From positions 1 to 42,233 of the forward strand of contig CAITRH010000488.1 of NCBI GenBank assembly GCA_903894755.1: a stretch of DNA of 42,233 nucleotides, in the 5' to 3' direction. Positions 7,606-16,166 of this stretch are shown here, one piece after another (the stretch's first letter is position 1; each line of letters starts with the position of its first letter). Source of the stretch: an uncultured delta proteobacterium (GTDB taxonomy: Bacteria; Myxococcota_A; Polyangia; Polyangiales; Polyangiaceae). The notes under the pieces were generated by a model, which saw nothing but the letters and a program-made list of their open reading frames with translations, ran no database searches and was not told where the DNA came from. The position numbers were made by a program, and so were the translations under genes.

Positions 7606-9411
7606 ATGCGCTTATCCCAATGGTTCGGTTTGTGTGCAGGAGCAATTGGCGCTCTCGCAGCATGGAGCAACAGCGCCCAGGCGCAGGCTGCCCGAGGGTT
7701 CGCCCTCGATCGTTTCGACCCGTCCGAACGTGGCAGCGAGTGGTACGCCAATGAAACCCTGGATTTCCGCGGTCACCTGCGTCCTGCCCTAGGCCTCACC
7801 GCCAACTACACCTTCAAGCCCCTTGTCATCTACAATAGCGACGACAGCGAGGCTGCCGCACTGGTCAAGCAACAGCTCATGGCCCACCTTGGCGGCTCGC
7901 TGATCCTCTTCAATAGGCTTCGACTCGGACTCAATCTTCCCATCGCCATGTTGCAGGACGGCACCGCGTGGACCTCGGGCACCACCAGTTTTCCTCCGGG
8001 CAACAGCACCGCCCTTGGCGATGTCCGGCTTGGAGTCGACGCTCGCCTGTTCGGAAACTACAAAGACCCGTTCACCGTTGCCCTCGGCGCTCAGGTGTAC
8101 CTTCCCACTGGCAACCGCGACCAGTACATGAGTGACGGCCAACTTCGACTGACTCCGCGCCTCACTGTCGCCGGTACCATCAGCATCTTCACCTACGCCG
8201 CCAAGGTCGGCTTCGCATGGCGTCCCCAAAACGACACCTTTGGCGGGGTGGTCCGAGGCGATGAAGTTGTCTACTCGGCCGCTGCAGGTGTGCGCGTGCT
8301 CGACAACAAACTCGTGGTCGGCCCTGAGATTTTTGGCGCACGTCTACTAGCAGACCCAGGGGCCTCAGAAAGACAGGCCACTCCCACTGAAGTGCTCCTG
8401 GGTGTCCACTACACAGCGGGCAATGTCCGGTTCGGTCTCGGTGGCGGCTTCGGGATCACTCGCGGTCTCGGCGCTGCCAAAGCACGTGCCCTTGCCACCG
8501 TGGAATGGGCTCCTGCCTATGTCGAGAAACCCAAGATTGCCGACAGCGACGGCGATGGAATTCCAGACAACGAAGACGCCTGCCCAACGGTCGCGGGGGT
8601 CAGAACCTCCGACCCGAAAACCAACGGCTGTCCCCTCGTCGCAGACCGCGACCAGGACGGAATCCCCGACGCAGAAGACGCCTGCCCCGCTGTCCCTGGC
8701 ATCAAGACTTCCGATCCCAAGACCAATGGATGCCCAGCTCCGACCGACAAAGACGGCGACGGCATCGTCGACAGCGAAGACGCCTGCCCCGAGGTCGCGG
8801 GTGTCAAGACCGATGACCCCAAGACCAACGGCTGCCCGGCGGATCGCGACAAGGATGGTGTCCCAGATGCAGTCGACATGTGCCCCGATGTCCCAGGGCA
8901 AAAGAGTGACAACGCGGCATTCAACGGTTGCCCCGCCGACATCGATGGCGATCAGATTCTAAACGAGCAAGACGCTTGCCCCCGTGAGCCTGGCAAACCC
9001 AGCACCGATCCCAAGAAGAACGGGTGCCCCACTGCGTTCATCACCGCCACCAGCATCGAGTTCTCCGGCATGGTCAACTTCCAGACTGGAAGCGCAGTCC
9101 TTGCAAACGACGCCCAAACCAAAGAGATCCTCGAGAGCGTGCTCAAGATCCTCCAAGGCCACCCCGAGATCACCGTCGTGCGGGTCGAAGGACACACAGA
9201 CAACGTAGGAGCCAAAGCGGGCAACAAGGTGCTGAGTCAAATGCGCGCAAACGCCGTCGTCGCCTGGCTCACACGCAAGGGGATCGATAAGAAGCGTCTC
9301 ACCAGCGCGGGCTTCGGCGACGAGAAACCCATTGCCGACAACAAGACCACAGAGGGCAAGAGGCAGAACCGACGAGTCCAGTTCGAGATCGCCGAGCGCG
9401 CTAACCCGTAG
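7606..9411 (+). CDS. OmpA-family outer membrane protein with TSP3 repeats
   Basis: About 601 residues. A signal peptide (MRLSQWFGLCAGAIG, then cleavage near AQAQA) leads to a roughly 280-residue putative beta-barrel. Thrombospondin type 3 calcium-binding repeats follow (DSDGDGIPDNEDACP and five more of the D-x-D-x-D-G-I-x-D-x-x-D-x-C-P type), then a C-terminal OmpA peptidoglycan-binding domain (VEGHTDNVGAKAGN, then RQNRRVQFEI). The barrel would sit in the outer membrane and the OmpA domain would tether it to peptidoglycan. ATG 7606 is preferred because the signal peptide begins there; ATG 7570 is in frame. A possible -35 TTGACA lies at 7565-7570, but no convincing -10 is seen. Confidence 0.88.
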   Translation: MRLSQWFGLCAGAIGALAAWSNSAQAQAARGFALDRFDPSERGSEWYANETLDFRGHLRPALGLTANYTFKPLVIYNSDDSEAAALVKQQLMAHLGGSLILFNRLRLGLNLPIAMLQDGTAWTSGTTSFPPGNSTALGDVRLGVDARLFGNYKDPFTVALGAQVYLPTGNRDQYMSDGQLRLTPRLTVAGTISIFTYAAKVGFAWRPQNDTFGGVVRGDEVVYSAAAGVRVLDNKLVVGPEIFGARLLADPGASERQATPTEVLLGVHYTAGNVRFGLGGGFGITRGLGAAKARALATVEWAPAYVEKPKIADSDGDGIPDNEDACPTVAGVRTSDPKTNGCPLVADRDQDGIPDAEDACPAVPGIKTSDPKTNGCPAPTDKDGDGIVDSEDACPEVAGVKTDDPKTNGCPADRDKDGVPDAVDMCPDVPGQKSDNAAFNGCPADIDGDQILNEQDACPREPGKPSTDPKKNGCPTAFITATSIEFSGMVNFQTGSAVLANDAQTKEILESVLKILQGHPEITVVRVEGHTDNVGAKAGNKVLSQMRANAVVAWLTRKGIDKKRLTSAGFGDEKPIADNKTTEGKRQNRRVQFEIAERANP

Positions 9412-9438
9412 TCCGTCGGATTTGCTATAGGGGCCCCC

Positions 9439-10230
9439 ATGCAAACGTATGAAACCGTGCGATGCGACCGCGAAGACCACGTCGTCGTCGTCACCATCAA
9501 CCGTCCAGAAAAACTCAACGCCCTCAACGAGCAGCTCGTTCGGGAGCTCACGGCCGCCATCGACGAACTCGACAACGACCCCAGTGTCTACGCGGTCGTG
9601 TTGACAGGCGCCGGAGACAAAGCCTTCGTCGCCGGAGCCGACATCGAAGCCATGTCGGACATGACCCCCGCTCAAGGCAAAGCCTTCGCCGACAAGGGGC
9701 ACGCCCTCATGAACCGCATCGAGCAGGCTCATTTCCCCGTGATCGGCGCCCTCAATGGCTTCGCGTTGGGAGGTGGATGCGAGCTCGCCCTCGCCTGCGA
9801 CTTCGTCTACGCCAGCGACAAAGCCAAGCTCGGACTCCCCGAGGTCTCGCTGGGCATCATGCCGGGCTTCGGCGGCACCCAGCGTCTTGGACGCCGCATC
9901 GGACCGGGACAGGCTCGGGAACTCTGCTTCACCGGCGACATGATCGATGCGGAGCAAGCCCTGCGTGTCGGTTTGGTCAACGCGGTCGTTGCCCACGCCG
10001 AGCTTCTGAACAAGGTCAAGGAGGTGGCAAAGAAGATCGCGAGCCGCGGTCCTGTCGCCATCGCCCAGGCCAAACGGGTCATGGTTCGAGGCGCCGACGT
10101 GCCCCTTCCCGTGGCTCTCGAGCTCGAAGGCCAAGCCTTTGGGCAGCTCTTTGGCACCGAAGACCAGCGCGAGGGGATGAAGGCCTTCATCTCGAAACCA
10201 AAGCGCAGTCCCGCCTTCGTAGGGAAGTGA
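9439..10230 (+). CDS. Enoyl-CoA hydratase (crotonase family)
   Basis: 263 residues, full crotonase length. Both catalytic glutamates are present: Glu115 in GGGCELALACD and Glu135 in LGLPEVSLGIMPGFGGT. The oxyanion-hole segment KAFVAGADIEAM is intact. The enzyme hydrates trans-2-enoyl-CoA (for example crotonyl-CoA) to 3-hydroxyacyl-CoA in the cytoplasm. The next gene is predicted to make crotonyl-CoA, which fits. Start ATG 9439, 27 bp after the OmpA-like gene. Confidence 0.92.
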   Translation: MQTYETVRCDREDHVVVVTINRPEKLNALNEQLVRELTAAIDELDNDPSVYAVVLTGAGDKAFVAGADIEAMSDMTPAQGKAFADKGHALMNRIEQAHFPVIGALNGFALGGGCELALACDFVYASDKAKLGLPEVSLGIMPGFGGTQRLGRRIGPGQARELCFTGDMIDAEQALRVGLVNAVVAHAELLNKVKEVAKKIASRGPVAIAQAKRVMVRGADVPLPVALELEGQAFGQLFGTEDQREGMKAFISKPKRSPAFVGK

Positions 10231-10277
10231 TCTCACACCTCGGAACGACGCCGCACGACCTGTGATAGACCGGCGTC

Positions 10278-10772
10278 ATGATCGGCTTGCGAGCAACGTT
10301 GCGTGTGCGAATGGCCCCCAGCGACGTCCACTACGGCGGTGAAGTCGTCGATGGCGCCCGGGTGCTTGCCCTGTTCGGCGACCTCGCTGCCGAGATCCTG
10401 GTCCGGCTCGACGGCGACGAGGGGATCTTGCGCGGCTACGAGCAGGTCGACTTCGCCGCTCCTGTCTTTGCCGGCGACTTCATCGAGGCGAGCGCCGAGC
10501 TCGTTCGCTTGGGAAGCGAGAGCCGCCAGATCAGCTTCGTAGCAAAAAAGACCATCACCAACCTTCGCGGAGACTCCGCCCCGAGTGCGGCCACGGTCCT
10601 TGTCGAGCCTCTCGTGGTGTGCCGCGCCATGGGAACCTGTCACGTGCCCAAAGAGCTCCAACGCCACGCCCGCGAGCTCTACATGCCCGCTCTTCCCGCA
10701 GGACCCGAGCCCGGCACCGAGCCCATCATCACGCCAGTCCCAAACGTCCCAAGCGATCCTAGCGAGCCCTAG
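10278..10772 (+). CDS. kal: 3-aminobutyryl-CoA ammonia-lyase-like hotdog protein
   Basis: 164 residues with a single hotdog domain. LRVRMAPSDVHYGGEVVDGA, then LALFGDLAAEILVRLDGDEG, VDFAAPVFAGDFIEASAEL and the C-terminal VCRAMGTCHVPKELQR closely match my recollection of Kal, the enzyme of lysine fermentation that deaminates L-3-aminobutyryl-CoA to crotonyl-CoA plus ammonia. A proline-rich tail of about 28 residues extends past the usual end. The enoyl-CoA hydratase upstream could take the crotonyl-CoA. The Kce-like partner is at 21117. An acyl-CoA thioesterase of the same fold is the alternative. Stop is one base before the trpE start, so the two are probably co-translated. Confidence 0.7.
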   Translation: MIGLRATLRVRMAPSDVHYGGEVVDGARVLALFGDLAAEILVRLDGDEGILRGYEQVDFAAPVFAGDFIEASAELVRLGSESRQISFVAKKTITNLRGDSAPSAATVLVEPLVVCRAMGTCHVPKELQRHARELYMPALPAGPEPGTEPIITPVPNVPSDPSEP

Positions 10773-10773
10773 G

Positions 10774-12201
10774 ATGCGTCCCTTGGTCACGCACACCTTC
10801 GTCGCCGACACGCTCACCCCGGTGCGTGCCTATGCGGCGCTCCGACGGGGCGCGGGCGACACCGCGTCGTTTCTGCTCGAGAGCGTCGTGGCTGGCGAGC
10901 GCTGGGGACGTTACTCGATCCTCGGATACCGTCCGCGTTACGAATCCGTGCTCCTGCCAAGCGGCACGTGGGTGGTGACCGGCGAACCGCATGGCATGGT
11001 CGACCACAGCGTCGTGGATCCCCTCAGCGCGGCTGCGGGACTCTTCGCTCCAAGCGAGCGCGGATTGCCCGCAGAGGCGAATCCTGCGCAACGTCTGGCC
11101 CGCGCTCAGATCGGCTACCTCGCCTGGGACCTGGTTCATGCCGTCGAAAATGTTCCTGGCTGGCGAGGACTCGTCACGTCGCCTCTCGCTCGTTTCGTTG
11201 GCGGCGCGACTGTGGTGGTGTTCGACAACCTCCATCAGACGGTGACCGTAGCCTCCGAAGACCAGGCCGACGTTGACCGAGCGCTTGCCGATCTCGAACG
11301 TCTCGACGGTCTCAAGCCCATTCCGGTCCCCGACCGTCGGCGTCCTCTGGGCAACATCGACGTAGACCTTGATGATGCGCGGTTCGAGCACTCGGTACGT
11401 CGTGCGCAGGAGTACATCGCAGCGGGCGACGCGTTTCAAATCGTTCTTGCGCGCACGTTCTCGACCCCCACGGGCGACATCGATCCCTTCGACATCTACA
11501 GGTCGCTGCGGGTGCTCAATCCCTCGCCGTACATGTACTTTCTCGACCTGCCACCCGCGCCAGGAGAAACCTCGCGAACGCAGATTGCGGGGGCGAGTCC
11601 CGAGACCATGGTGCGTCTCGATGGGGCGGTCATGACCGTGCGTCCACTCGCCGGGACCCGTCCGCGGGGGCGAAGCGAAGAAGAGGACAGCGCCTTCGAG
11701 CGAGACCTTCTGAGCGACCCGAAGGAATGCGCCGAGCATGTGATGCTCATCGACCTTGGACGCAACGATGTGGGGCGGGTGTCCGAGATTGGGAGTGTGG
11801 AGCTTGTTCGACGCATGGAGATCGAGCGCTACTCTCATGTGATGCATATCGTGAGTGAGGTACGGGGACGGGTCCCGTCGACGACGCCGCCGCTCGAAGT
11901 GGTGCGGGCGTCGTTTCCCGCGGGGACTCTGTCGGGGGCGCCGAAGGTTCGGGCGATGCAGATCATTCGGGAGCTCGAGGCACGTCCACGCGGCATTTAC
12001 GGCGGTGCGATCGGCTACGTAGCGAAGACGGGCGATCTCGACTTTGCGATCGCGATCCGGACGGCGATCTGTCGTGATGGAAGGCTTGAAGTGACGGCCG
12101 GTGCGGGGATTGTCGAGGGGAGTGTTCCTAGGAGCGAGGCGGACGAGACGCGAAACAAGGCGGGCGGGGTACTGTGCGCGCTCGACAGCTTGCGGCGCTG
12201 A
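10774..12201 (+). CDS. trpE: Anthranilate synthase component I TrpE
   Basis: 475 residues. The N-terminal domain carries the SFLLES motif (residues 32-37) of the tryptophan feedback site. The chorismate-binding domain shows GDAFQIVLARTF, AGASPETMVR, PLAGTRPRGR, LIDLGRNDVGRV, FPAGTLSGAPKVRAM, GIYGGAIGYV and GAGIVEGSVP. It converts chorismate to anthranilate with ammonia from TrpG, the first step of tryptophan synthesis. TrpG and other trp genes are not adjacent. PabB is a close relative, but the feedback motif favours TrpE. Start ATG 10774, directly after the hotdog gene, so it appears to end that operon. Confidence 0.92.
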   Translation: MRPLVTHTFVADTLTPVRAYAALRRGAGDTASFLLESVVAGERWGRYSILGYRPRYESVLLPSGTWVVTGEPHGMVDHSVVDPLSAAAGLFAPSERGLPAEANPAQRLARAQIGYLAWDLVHAVENVPGWRGLVTSPLARFVGGATVVVFDNLHQTVTVASEDQADVDRALADLERLDGLKPIPVPDRRRPLGNIDVDLDDARFEHSVRRAQEYIAAGDAFQIVLARTFSTPTGDIDPFDIYRSLRVLNPSPYMYFLDLPPAPGETSRTQIAGASPETMVRLDGAVMTVRPLAGTRPRGRSEEEDSAFERDLLSDPKECAEHVMLIDLGRNDVGRVSEIGSVELVRRMEIERYSHVMHIVSEVRGRVPSTTPPLEVVRASFPAGTLSGAPKVRAMQIIRELEARPRGIYGGAIGYVAKTGDLDFAIAIRTAICRDGRLEVTAGAGIVEGSVPRSEADETRNKAGGVLCALDSLRR

Positions 12202-12299
12202 GGCCCGCGTGCTGAGACGCGCCGTGTCCAAGGTGGCGGATATCGTCGCGAGGGCCGCGCGGTGGCGGCCGAGGACCCGAGCGTCGAAGCCATCGCGGT

Positions 12300-12392
12300 C
12301 TAAGTTGACTCCCAGTCGTCCAACACGAGCCGGTCGACGCGCGCGAATTCCGCAGTGTTGTGCGTCACCAGAACCAGTCCATGGGTTGTCGA
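12300..12392 (-). pseudogene. Remnant of VapC-type PIN toxin (C-terminus)
   Basis: The minus strand encodes about 30 codons reading THGLVLVTHNTAEFARVDRL then VLDDWEST and a stop at 12300. This is the typical C-terminal end of VapC PIN-domain ribonucleases (the strand LVTHN...EFxRV...L.DW). No start codon, no N-terminal acidic residues and no antitoxin gene are present; upstream is thiC DNA. The frame stays open further upstream, but without family resemblance. It is a decayed fragment of a mobile toxin-antitoxin pair. The rest of the 12202-12460 gap holds nothing else I recognise, and no TPP riboswitch. Confidence 0.65.
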
Positions 12393-12460
12393 GAAGGCCC
12401 GCGACGGTCCGAGTGAGCCGACCTCTTGCTCCTCTCCTCGTGCCGGCCTAAACCGCCCCC

Positions 12461-13834
12461 ATGCGTACCGAATGGGTCAAGAAGCGTCTCGGCGAGCCCA
12501 ACATCACTCAGCTGCACCTCGCGCGGCAAGGCACGATCACCGAGGAAATGGCCCACGTGGCCCAACGCGAGCGCCTCGAGCCCGAGCTCGTTCGAAGCGA
12601 GGTGGCCCGGGGACGCCTCGTGATCCCCGCCAACGTCCTCCACACCAACCTCGACCCCATCGGTATCGGCATCGCCCTCACCTGCAAGGTCAACGCAAAC
12701 ATCGGAAGTAGCCCGCTCGAAAGCCACGTGGACTCCGAGCTCCGTAAACTCGCCATCTCCATCAAGTATGGCGCCGACACCGTCATGGACCTCTCCACTG
12801 GAGGTGACATCGACGCTATCCGCATCGCTATCCTTCGAGCCTCTCCGGTCCCTATCGGCACGGTCCCTATCTACCAGGCCCTCGAAAACGCCACATCCAT
12901 CGCCAAGCTCACTGTCAATGACATGCTCGGCATGCTCGAACACCAGGCAAAACAAGGCGTCGACTACTTCACCATCCACGCCGGCCTCCTGCGCGCCCAT
13001 CTTCCTCTAGTGCGCTCCCGCATCACCGGTATCGTCTCCCGTGGCGGATCCATCATGGCCCAATGGATGCTCGAACACTCCCAAGACAATCCCTTCTACA
13101 CCCACTGGGACAAGGTCCTCGATATCTGCAAGACCCACGACGTCGTCATCAGCGCAGGCGACGGGCTCCGTCCTGGTTGTCTCCATGATGCCAGCGACGC
13201 TGCCCAGTTTGCCGAGCTCGCGACCCTTGGCCAGCTCACACTGCGCGCTTGGGAAAAAGACGTGCAGGTAATGATCGAAGGGCCAGGTCATGTCCCCTTC
13301 GACCAGATCGAGATGAACGTAAAAAAAGAGATGGACCTTTGCCACGAGGCGCCGTTTTACGTGCTCGGCCCGCTCGTGACCGACATTGCACCTGGCTACG
13401 ATCACATCACCAGCGCCATTGGAGCCACCATGGCCGGTGTCGCTGGAGCTGCCATGCTTTGCTACGTCACGCCCAAAGAGCATCTGGGGCTTCCCAATGA
13501 AGACGACGTACGGCAGGGGCTGGTCGCCTACAAGATTGCTGCTCATGCTGCGGACATAGCCCGAAAACGCCCAGGCGCCAGGGACCGCGACGACGCGCTG
13601 AGCCGAGCCCGTTATGCGTTCAACTGGAACGAGCAGTTCCGTCTTGCTCTCGACCCGGAAACTGCAAAGGCGATGCACGATGAGACGCTTCCCGACCCCT
13701 ACTTCAAGACCGCCGAGTTCTGTTCCATGTGTGGACCTCGTTTCTGTTCCATGCACATGAACCACGAGCTCGAGAAAAAGCTCGCCGAGGACCCGTGTTT
13801 CCGTCGTGCTACCGAGGAACTTCCTGCCACGTGA
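12461..13834 (+). CDS. thiC: Phosphomethylpyrimidine synthase ThiC
   Basis: 457 residues, the shorter ThiC form. A radical-SAM enzyme that rearranges 5-aminoimidazole ribotide into HMP-P, the pyrimidine precursor of thiamine. The C-terminal Fe-S motif CSMCGPRFC is intact (Cys421, 424, 429). Core motifs include [76 protein letters not shown] and [11 protein letters not shown]. No thiamine-pyrophosphate riboswitch is visible upstream. The downstream lipoprotein start overlaps its stop (GTGA), so three genes appear to form one transcript. Confidence 0.96.
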   Translation: MRTEWVKKRLGEPNITQLHLARQGTITEEMAHVAQRERLEPELVRSEVARGRLVIPANVLHTNLDPIGIGIALTCKVNANIGSSPLESHVDSELRKLAISIKYGADTVMDLSTGGDIDAIRIAILRASPVPIGTVPIYQALENATSIAKLTVNDMLGMLEHQAKQGVDYFTIHAGLLRAHLPLVRSRITGIVSRGGSIMAQWMLEHSQDNPFYTHWDKVLDICKTHDVVISAGDGLRPGCLHDASDAAQFAELATLGQLTLRAWEKDVQVMIEGPGHVPFDQIEMNVKKEMDLCHEAPFYVLGPLVTDIAPGYDHITSAIGATMAGVAGAAMLCYVTPKEHLGLPNEDDVRQGLVAYKIAAHAADIARKRPGARDRDDALSRARYAFNWNEQFRLALDPETAKAMHDETLPDPYFKTAEFCSMCGPRFCSMHMNHELEKKLAEDPCFRRATEELPAT

Positions 13835-14403
13835 CACTGCCGGGACTGCTCGTTCTGGTGGTGTTGCTGGCGTCTTGCGGGCGGAGCACACCACCAGGGA
13901 CTGCATCGAGCGGTTCCTCCTCGCCTCCTGCCGTGGTTTCGTCAGCCCCCGTGTCTCCCATGACGCCCGCGGTTGCGGACCTTTGGGCAAGGGCAAGGGA
14001 CGGAGAAGCGGACGACTTGTCCCGTCTTGCGGCTCGCGAGGGGGTGGACGGCCTCATCGAGCGTGCAGCGTTGCCTGCGTTTCGAAGCACGGCACTGCGT
14101 GCCCTTGGCGTTTCCCAAGACTTGACGCCTCTTGTGTTCCTTGCGGACGTTGCCGATGGTGACAACGATGCGGAGGCGCTTCTTGCGCTCGACTCCATCG
14201 TGGAGCTGGCGAGTGCGCCTCGGGTTTCGGCCGATCCTGCCGACACTGTGGAGGTGCGCGAGGGATGTGATCATCTCCTTGCACTAGCCAAGAGCAAGCG
14301 TGCGAGCGCACGTCGCGTGGTAGCGATCCGAGCGCTGCGCATGCTGGTCGATCGCGGATGCAGCAAACGTGAGGACATACCTGGAGATCTCGATGCGCGC
14401 TGA
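13831..14403 (+). CDS. Lipoprotein of unknown function, helical
   Basis: 190 residues. GTG start at 13831 overlaps the thiC stop (GTGA). N-terminus [16 protein letters not shown] ends in a lipobox, followed by a Ser/Pro-rich linker and then alanine/leucine-rich helices that could be HEAT-like ([17 protein letters not shown], then [20 protein letters not shown]). Two late cysteines (EGCDHLL and DRGCSKRE). No named family recognised. Overlaps the next gene by 11 bp, so it is translationally linked to thiC and the metallophosphatase. Confidence 0.7.
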   Translation: MTLPGLLVLVVLLASCGRSTPPGTASSGSSSPPAVVSSAPVSPMTPAVADLWARARDGEADDLSRLAAREGVDGLIERAALPAFRSTALRALGVSQDLTPLVFLADVADGDNDAEALLALDSIVELASAPRVSADPADTVEVREGCDHLLALAKSKRASARRVVAIRALRMLVDRGCSKREDIPGDLDAR

Positions 14404-15877
14404 GGGACATTTGGTAGGGGCAGCGGTAGCCGTTGTGCTTTGGGCATGTACGCACAGGGCGACGACGGCAGCCGCCGAACCGGCCCGTCTGCAGGTTGTT
14501 CCTGCGTCTGCGTCCGCGCAGCCTTTGCCAACGGGGTGTGGGGATCCCTTGGCCCCTCGGCGGATTACGTTGGCGCACTTCAACGATCTGCAGGCTCGGT
14601 ATGGGGAGCGCTTGGGAGGACACAGCCGCTACGCTTATCTTGCGGGCTATTTACGTGCGCTCAAACAGGAACGTCCAACGTTGGTGCTCGACGCAGGCGA
14701 CGACTACGAAAAAGGGTCGATTGCGGATCTTCGGTCCATGGGGGAGGTGACCCGCCAGATGGTGCAGGCGCTTCCCATCGACGTGCGCACCATGGGAAAC
14801 CACGACTTTGCCTATGGCGAAGCCGCGGTACTGCGCGATGTGCATCTGAGTGGTCATCCCGTGCTAGCCGCCAATGTGCATCGCGGCATGGACCAGGGCC
14901 CCTTTGCGCCGTACGCTGAGTTTGTGGTGGGATGCGTGAAGGTTGGCGTGATTGGGATGACCATCAGCAACTACGGTGCGGATGATCAGCCGACGCGCGA
15001 GCCTTACGCGGGGGTGTTTCTCCACGATGACCGGTATTGGGTGGTGCTTGCAGAGCAAGTGCGCAAGCATCGGGGGCAGGTGGACGTACTGATAGCGCTG
15101 ACGCATCTTGGGGCGCGACTGGACGCGCTGCTTGCCTACAACCAGAGCGACGTGGACTTCTTTGTGGGGGGGCATTCGGAAGAAGTCTTGACGGACCTCG
15201 AGGCGGCACGAAACCGGGAGAGGACCCAAGCGTTTGTGATGCAAGCAGGACACTACGGCCAGTTGGTGGGGCGGGCCGATGTGGTGGTGACACCTGGGAA
15301 GCGATTGGTGCTGGAGCGTTATACCTTGGTGACGGTGGACGAGAGTCTTCCGATGGCAGCTGACGTGTCGGAGCTTGCGTCCAGGCTGACAGCGGAAGTG
15401 GCTCCCGACGCAGATCGTCCTATTGCGCGGGTGGACTCTGCGATCGCGAATGGCAGACCCATGGTTGACTTGGTGCTGCGTGCTGCGAGGGCGACCTGGG
15501 GGGTGGACGGTGTCGTGATTGGGCGGGATACATTTTGGGAAGGGCTACCTGCGGGTTCCATCACACTGCAGCGTCTCTACGACTCTGTGTATGCGCAGCG
15601 TCAGCCTGCTGGAACGCCGGGGTTCACCTCGCTTTATGTGGCGACCTTGACAGGGGCCGAGATTATCGGGTTGCGACAGCTTCTTTCCGATCCCTTCGTG
15701 GTGATGGGACCCGAAAAGGTTATTGCGACGCAGGGGTACAAGATGGCTCTTGAGAAGCGCGTGGTGGTGTATCCCTTTGGGACGCCGCGGTTTGCGCAGG
15801 CTCGTTTTGCGGGCGAGGTCATTGATCTCCTCGAGGGCTACGCGAGAGCGCGTTCGGCCGTGTCTTTGCCACTGTGA
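14393..15877 (+). CDS. 5'-nucleotidase-like metallophosphoesterase lipoprotein
   Basis: 494 residues from ATG 14393. A signal-lipobox region (GAAVAVVLWAC) predicts envelope export. The metal-binding motifs of the UshA/5'-nucleotidase family are all visible: HFNDLQ, DAGDDY, GNHDF, ALTHLG and GGHSEE. The C-terminal part (DLVLRAARATWGVDGVVIGR, ITLQRLYDSVY, ATLTGAEI) matches the 5'-nucleotidase substrate-binding domain. The family splits extracellular nucleotides or other phosphate esters. The usual HxND metal site reads HFND as expected. Co-transcription with thiC suggests a role in nucleotide or thiamine phosphate salvage, but this is inference. Confidence 0.82.
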   Translation: MRAEGHLVGAAVAVVLWACTHRATTAAAEPARLQVVPASASAQPLPTGCGDPLAPRRITLAHFNDLQARYGERLGGHSRYAYLAGYLRALKQERPTLVLDAGDDYEKGSIADLRSMGEVTRQMVQALPIDVRTMGNHDFAYGEAAVLRDVHLSGHPVLAANVHRGMDQGPFAPYAEFVVGCVKVGVIGMTISNYGADDQPTREPYAGVFLHDDRYWVVLAEQVRKHRGQVDVLIALTHLGARLDALLAYNQSDVDFFVGGHSEEVLTDLEAARNRERTQAFVMQAGHYGQLVGRADVVVTPGKRLVLERYTLVTVDESLPMAADVSELASRLTAEVAPDADRPIARVDSAIANGRPMVDLVLRAARATWGVDGVVIGRDTFWEGLPAGSITLQRLYDSVYAQRQPAGTPGFTSLYVATLTGAEIIGLRQLLSDPFVVMGPEKVIATQGYKMALEKRVVVYPFGTPRFAQARFAGEVIDLLEGYARARSAVSLPL

Positions 15878-15924
15878 CGCTTGGTCCCCTTGAGGGAAAG
15901 GTCGCGCCATGTTAGTCCCGGCGT

Positions 15925-16161
15925 ATGGGTCCAGACAGTCCAATATCGCCTCGCCTTCGACGGGTACTCGAGCTCGTGTACGGCGTCGAAGGCGTGACCG
16001 GCGCCCGCGTGTGGCAATGGGAAAACTGCGTGGCCGTCGGAGTTCGCGGCGGCGTCGCCACCTCCCCAAGTGAGCTGCTGGCTCGCGTCTCGAACGTCCT
16101 CGTCCCGCTCCAGCAGCCCGACGAACAATGGGAAATCGGACTGCTGGTCGATGAGACGTAG
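15925..16161 (+). CDS. Small hypothetical protein
   Basis: 78 residues, ATG 15925. Composition is protein-like (LRRVLELVYGVEGVTGARVW, then VAVGVRGG and LLARVSNVLVPL), with an alpha-beta pattern, no signal peptide and no transmembrane segment. I do not recognise the family. It ends 5 bp before the stop of the convergent OmpA-like gene, with no room for separate terminators. Confidence 0.5.
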   Translation: MGPDSPISPRLRRVLELVYGVEGVTGARVWQWENCVAVGVRGGVATSPSELLARVSNVLVPLQQPDEQWEIGLLVDET

Positions 16162-16166
16162 AGCCC

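Noticed and set aside
12202-12460. TPP riboswitch upstream of thiC
   Set aside because: The ctgaga near 12212 is not followed by the conserved TPP core, and no pyrophosphate-binding helix is visible.
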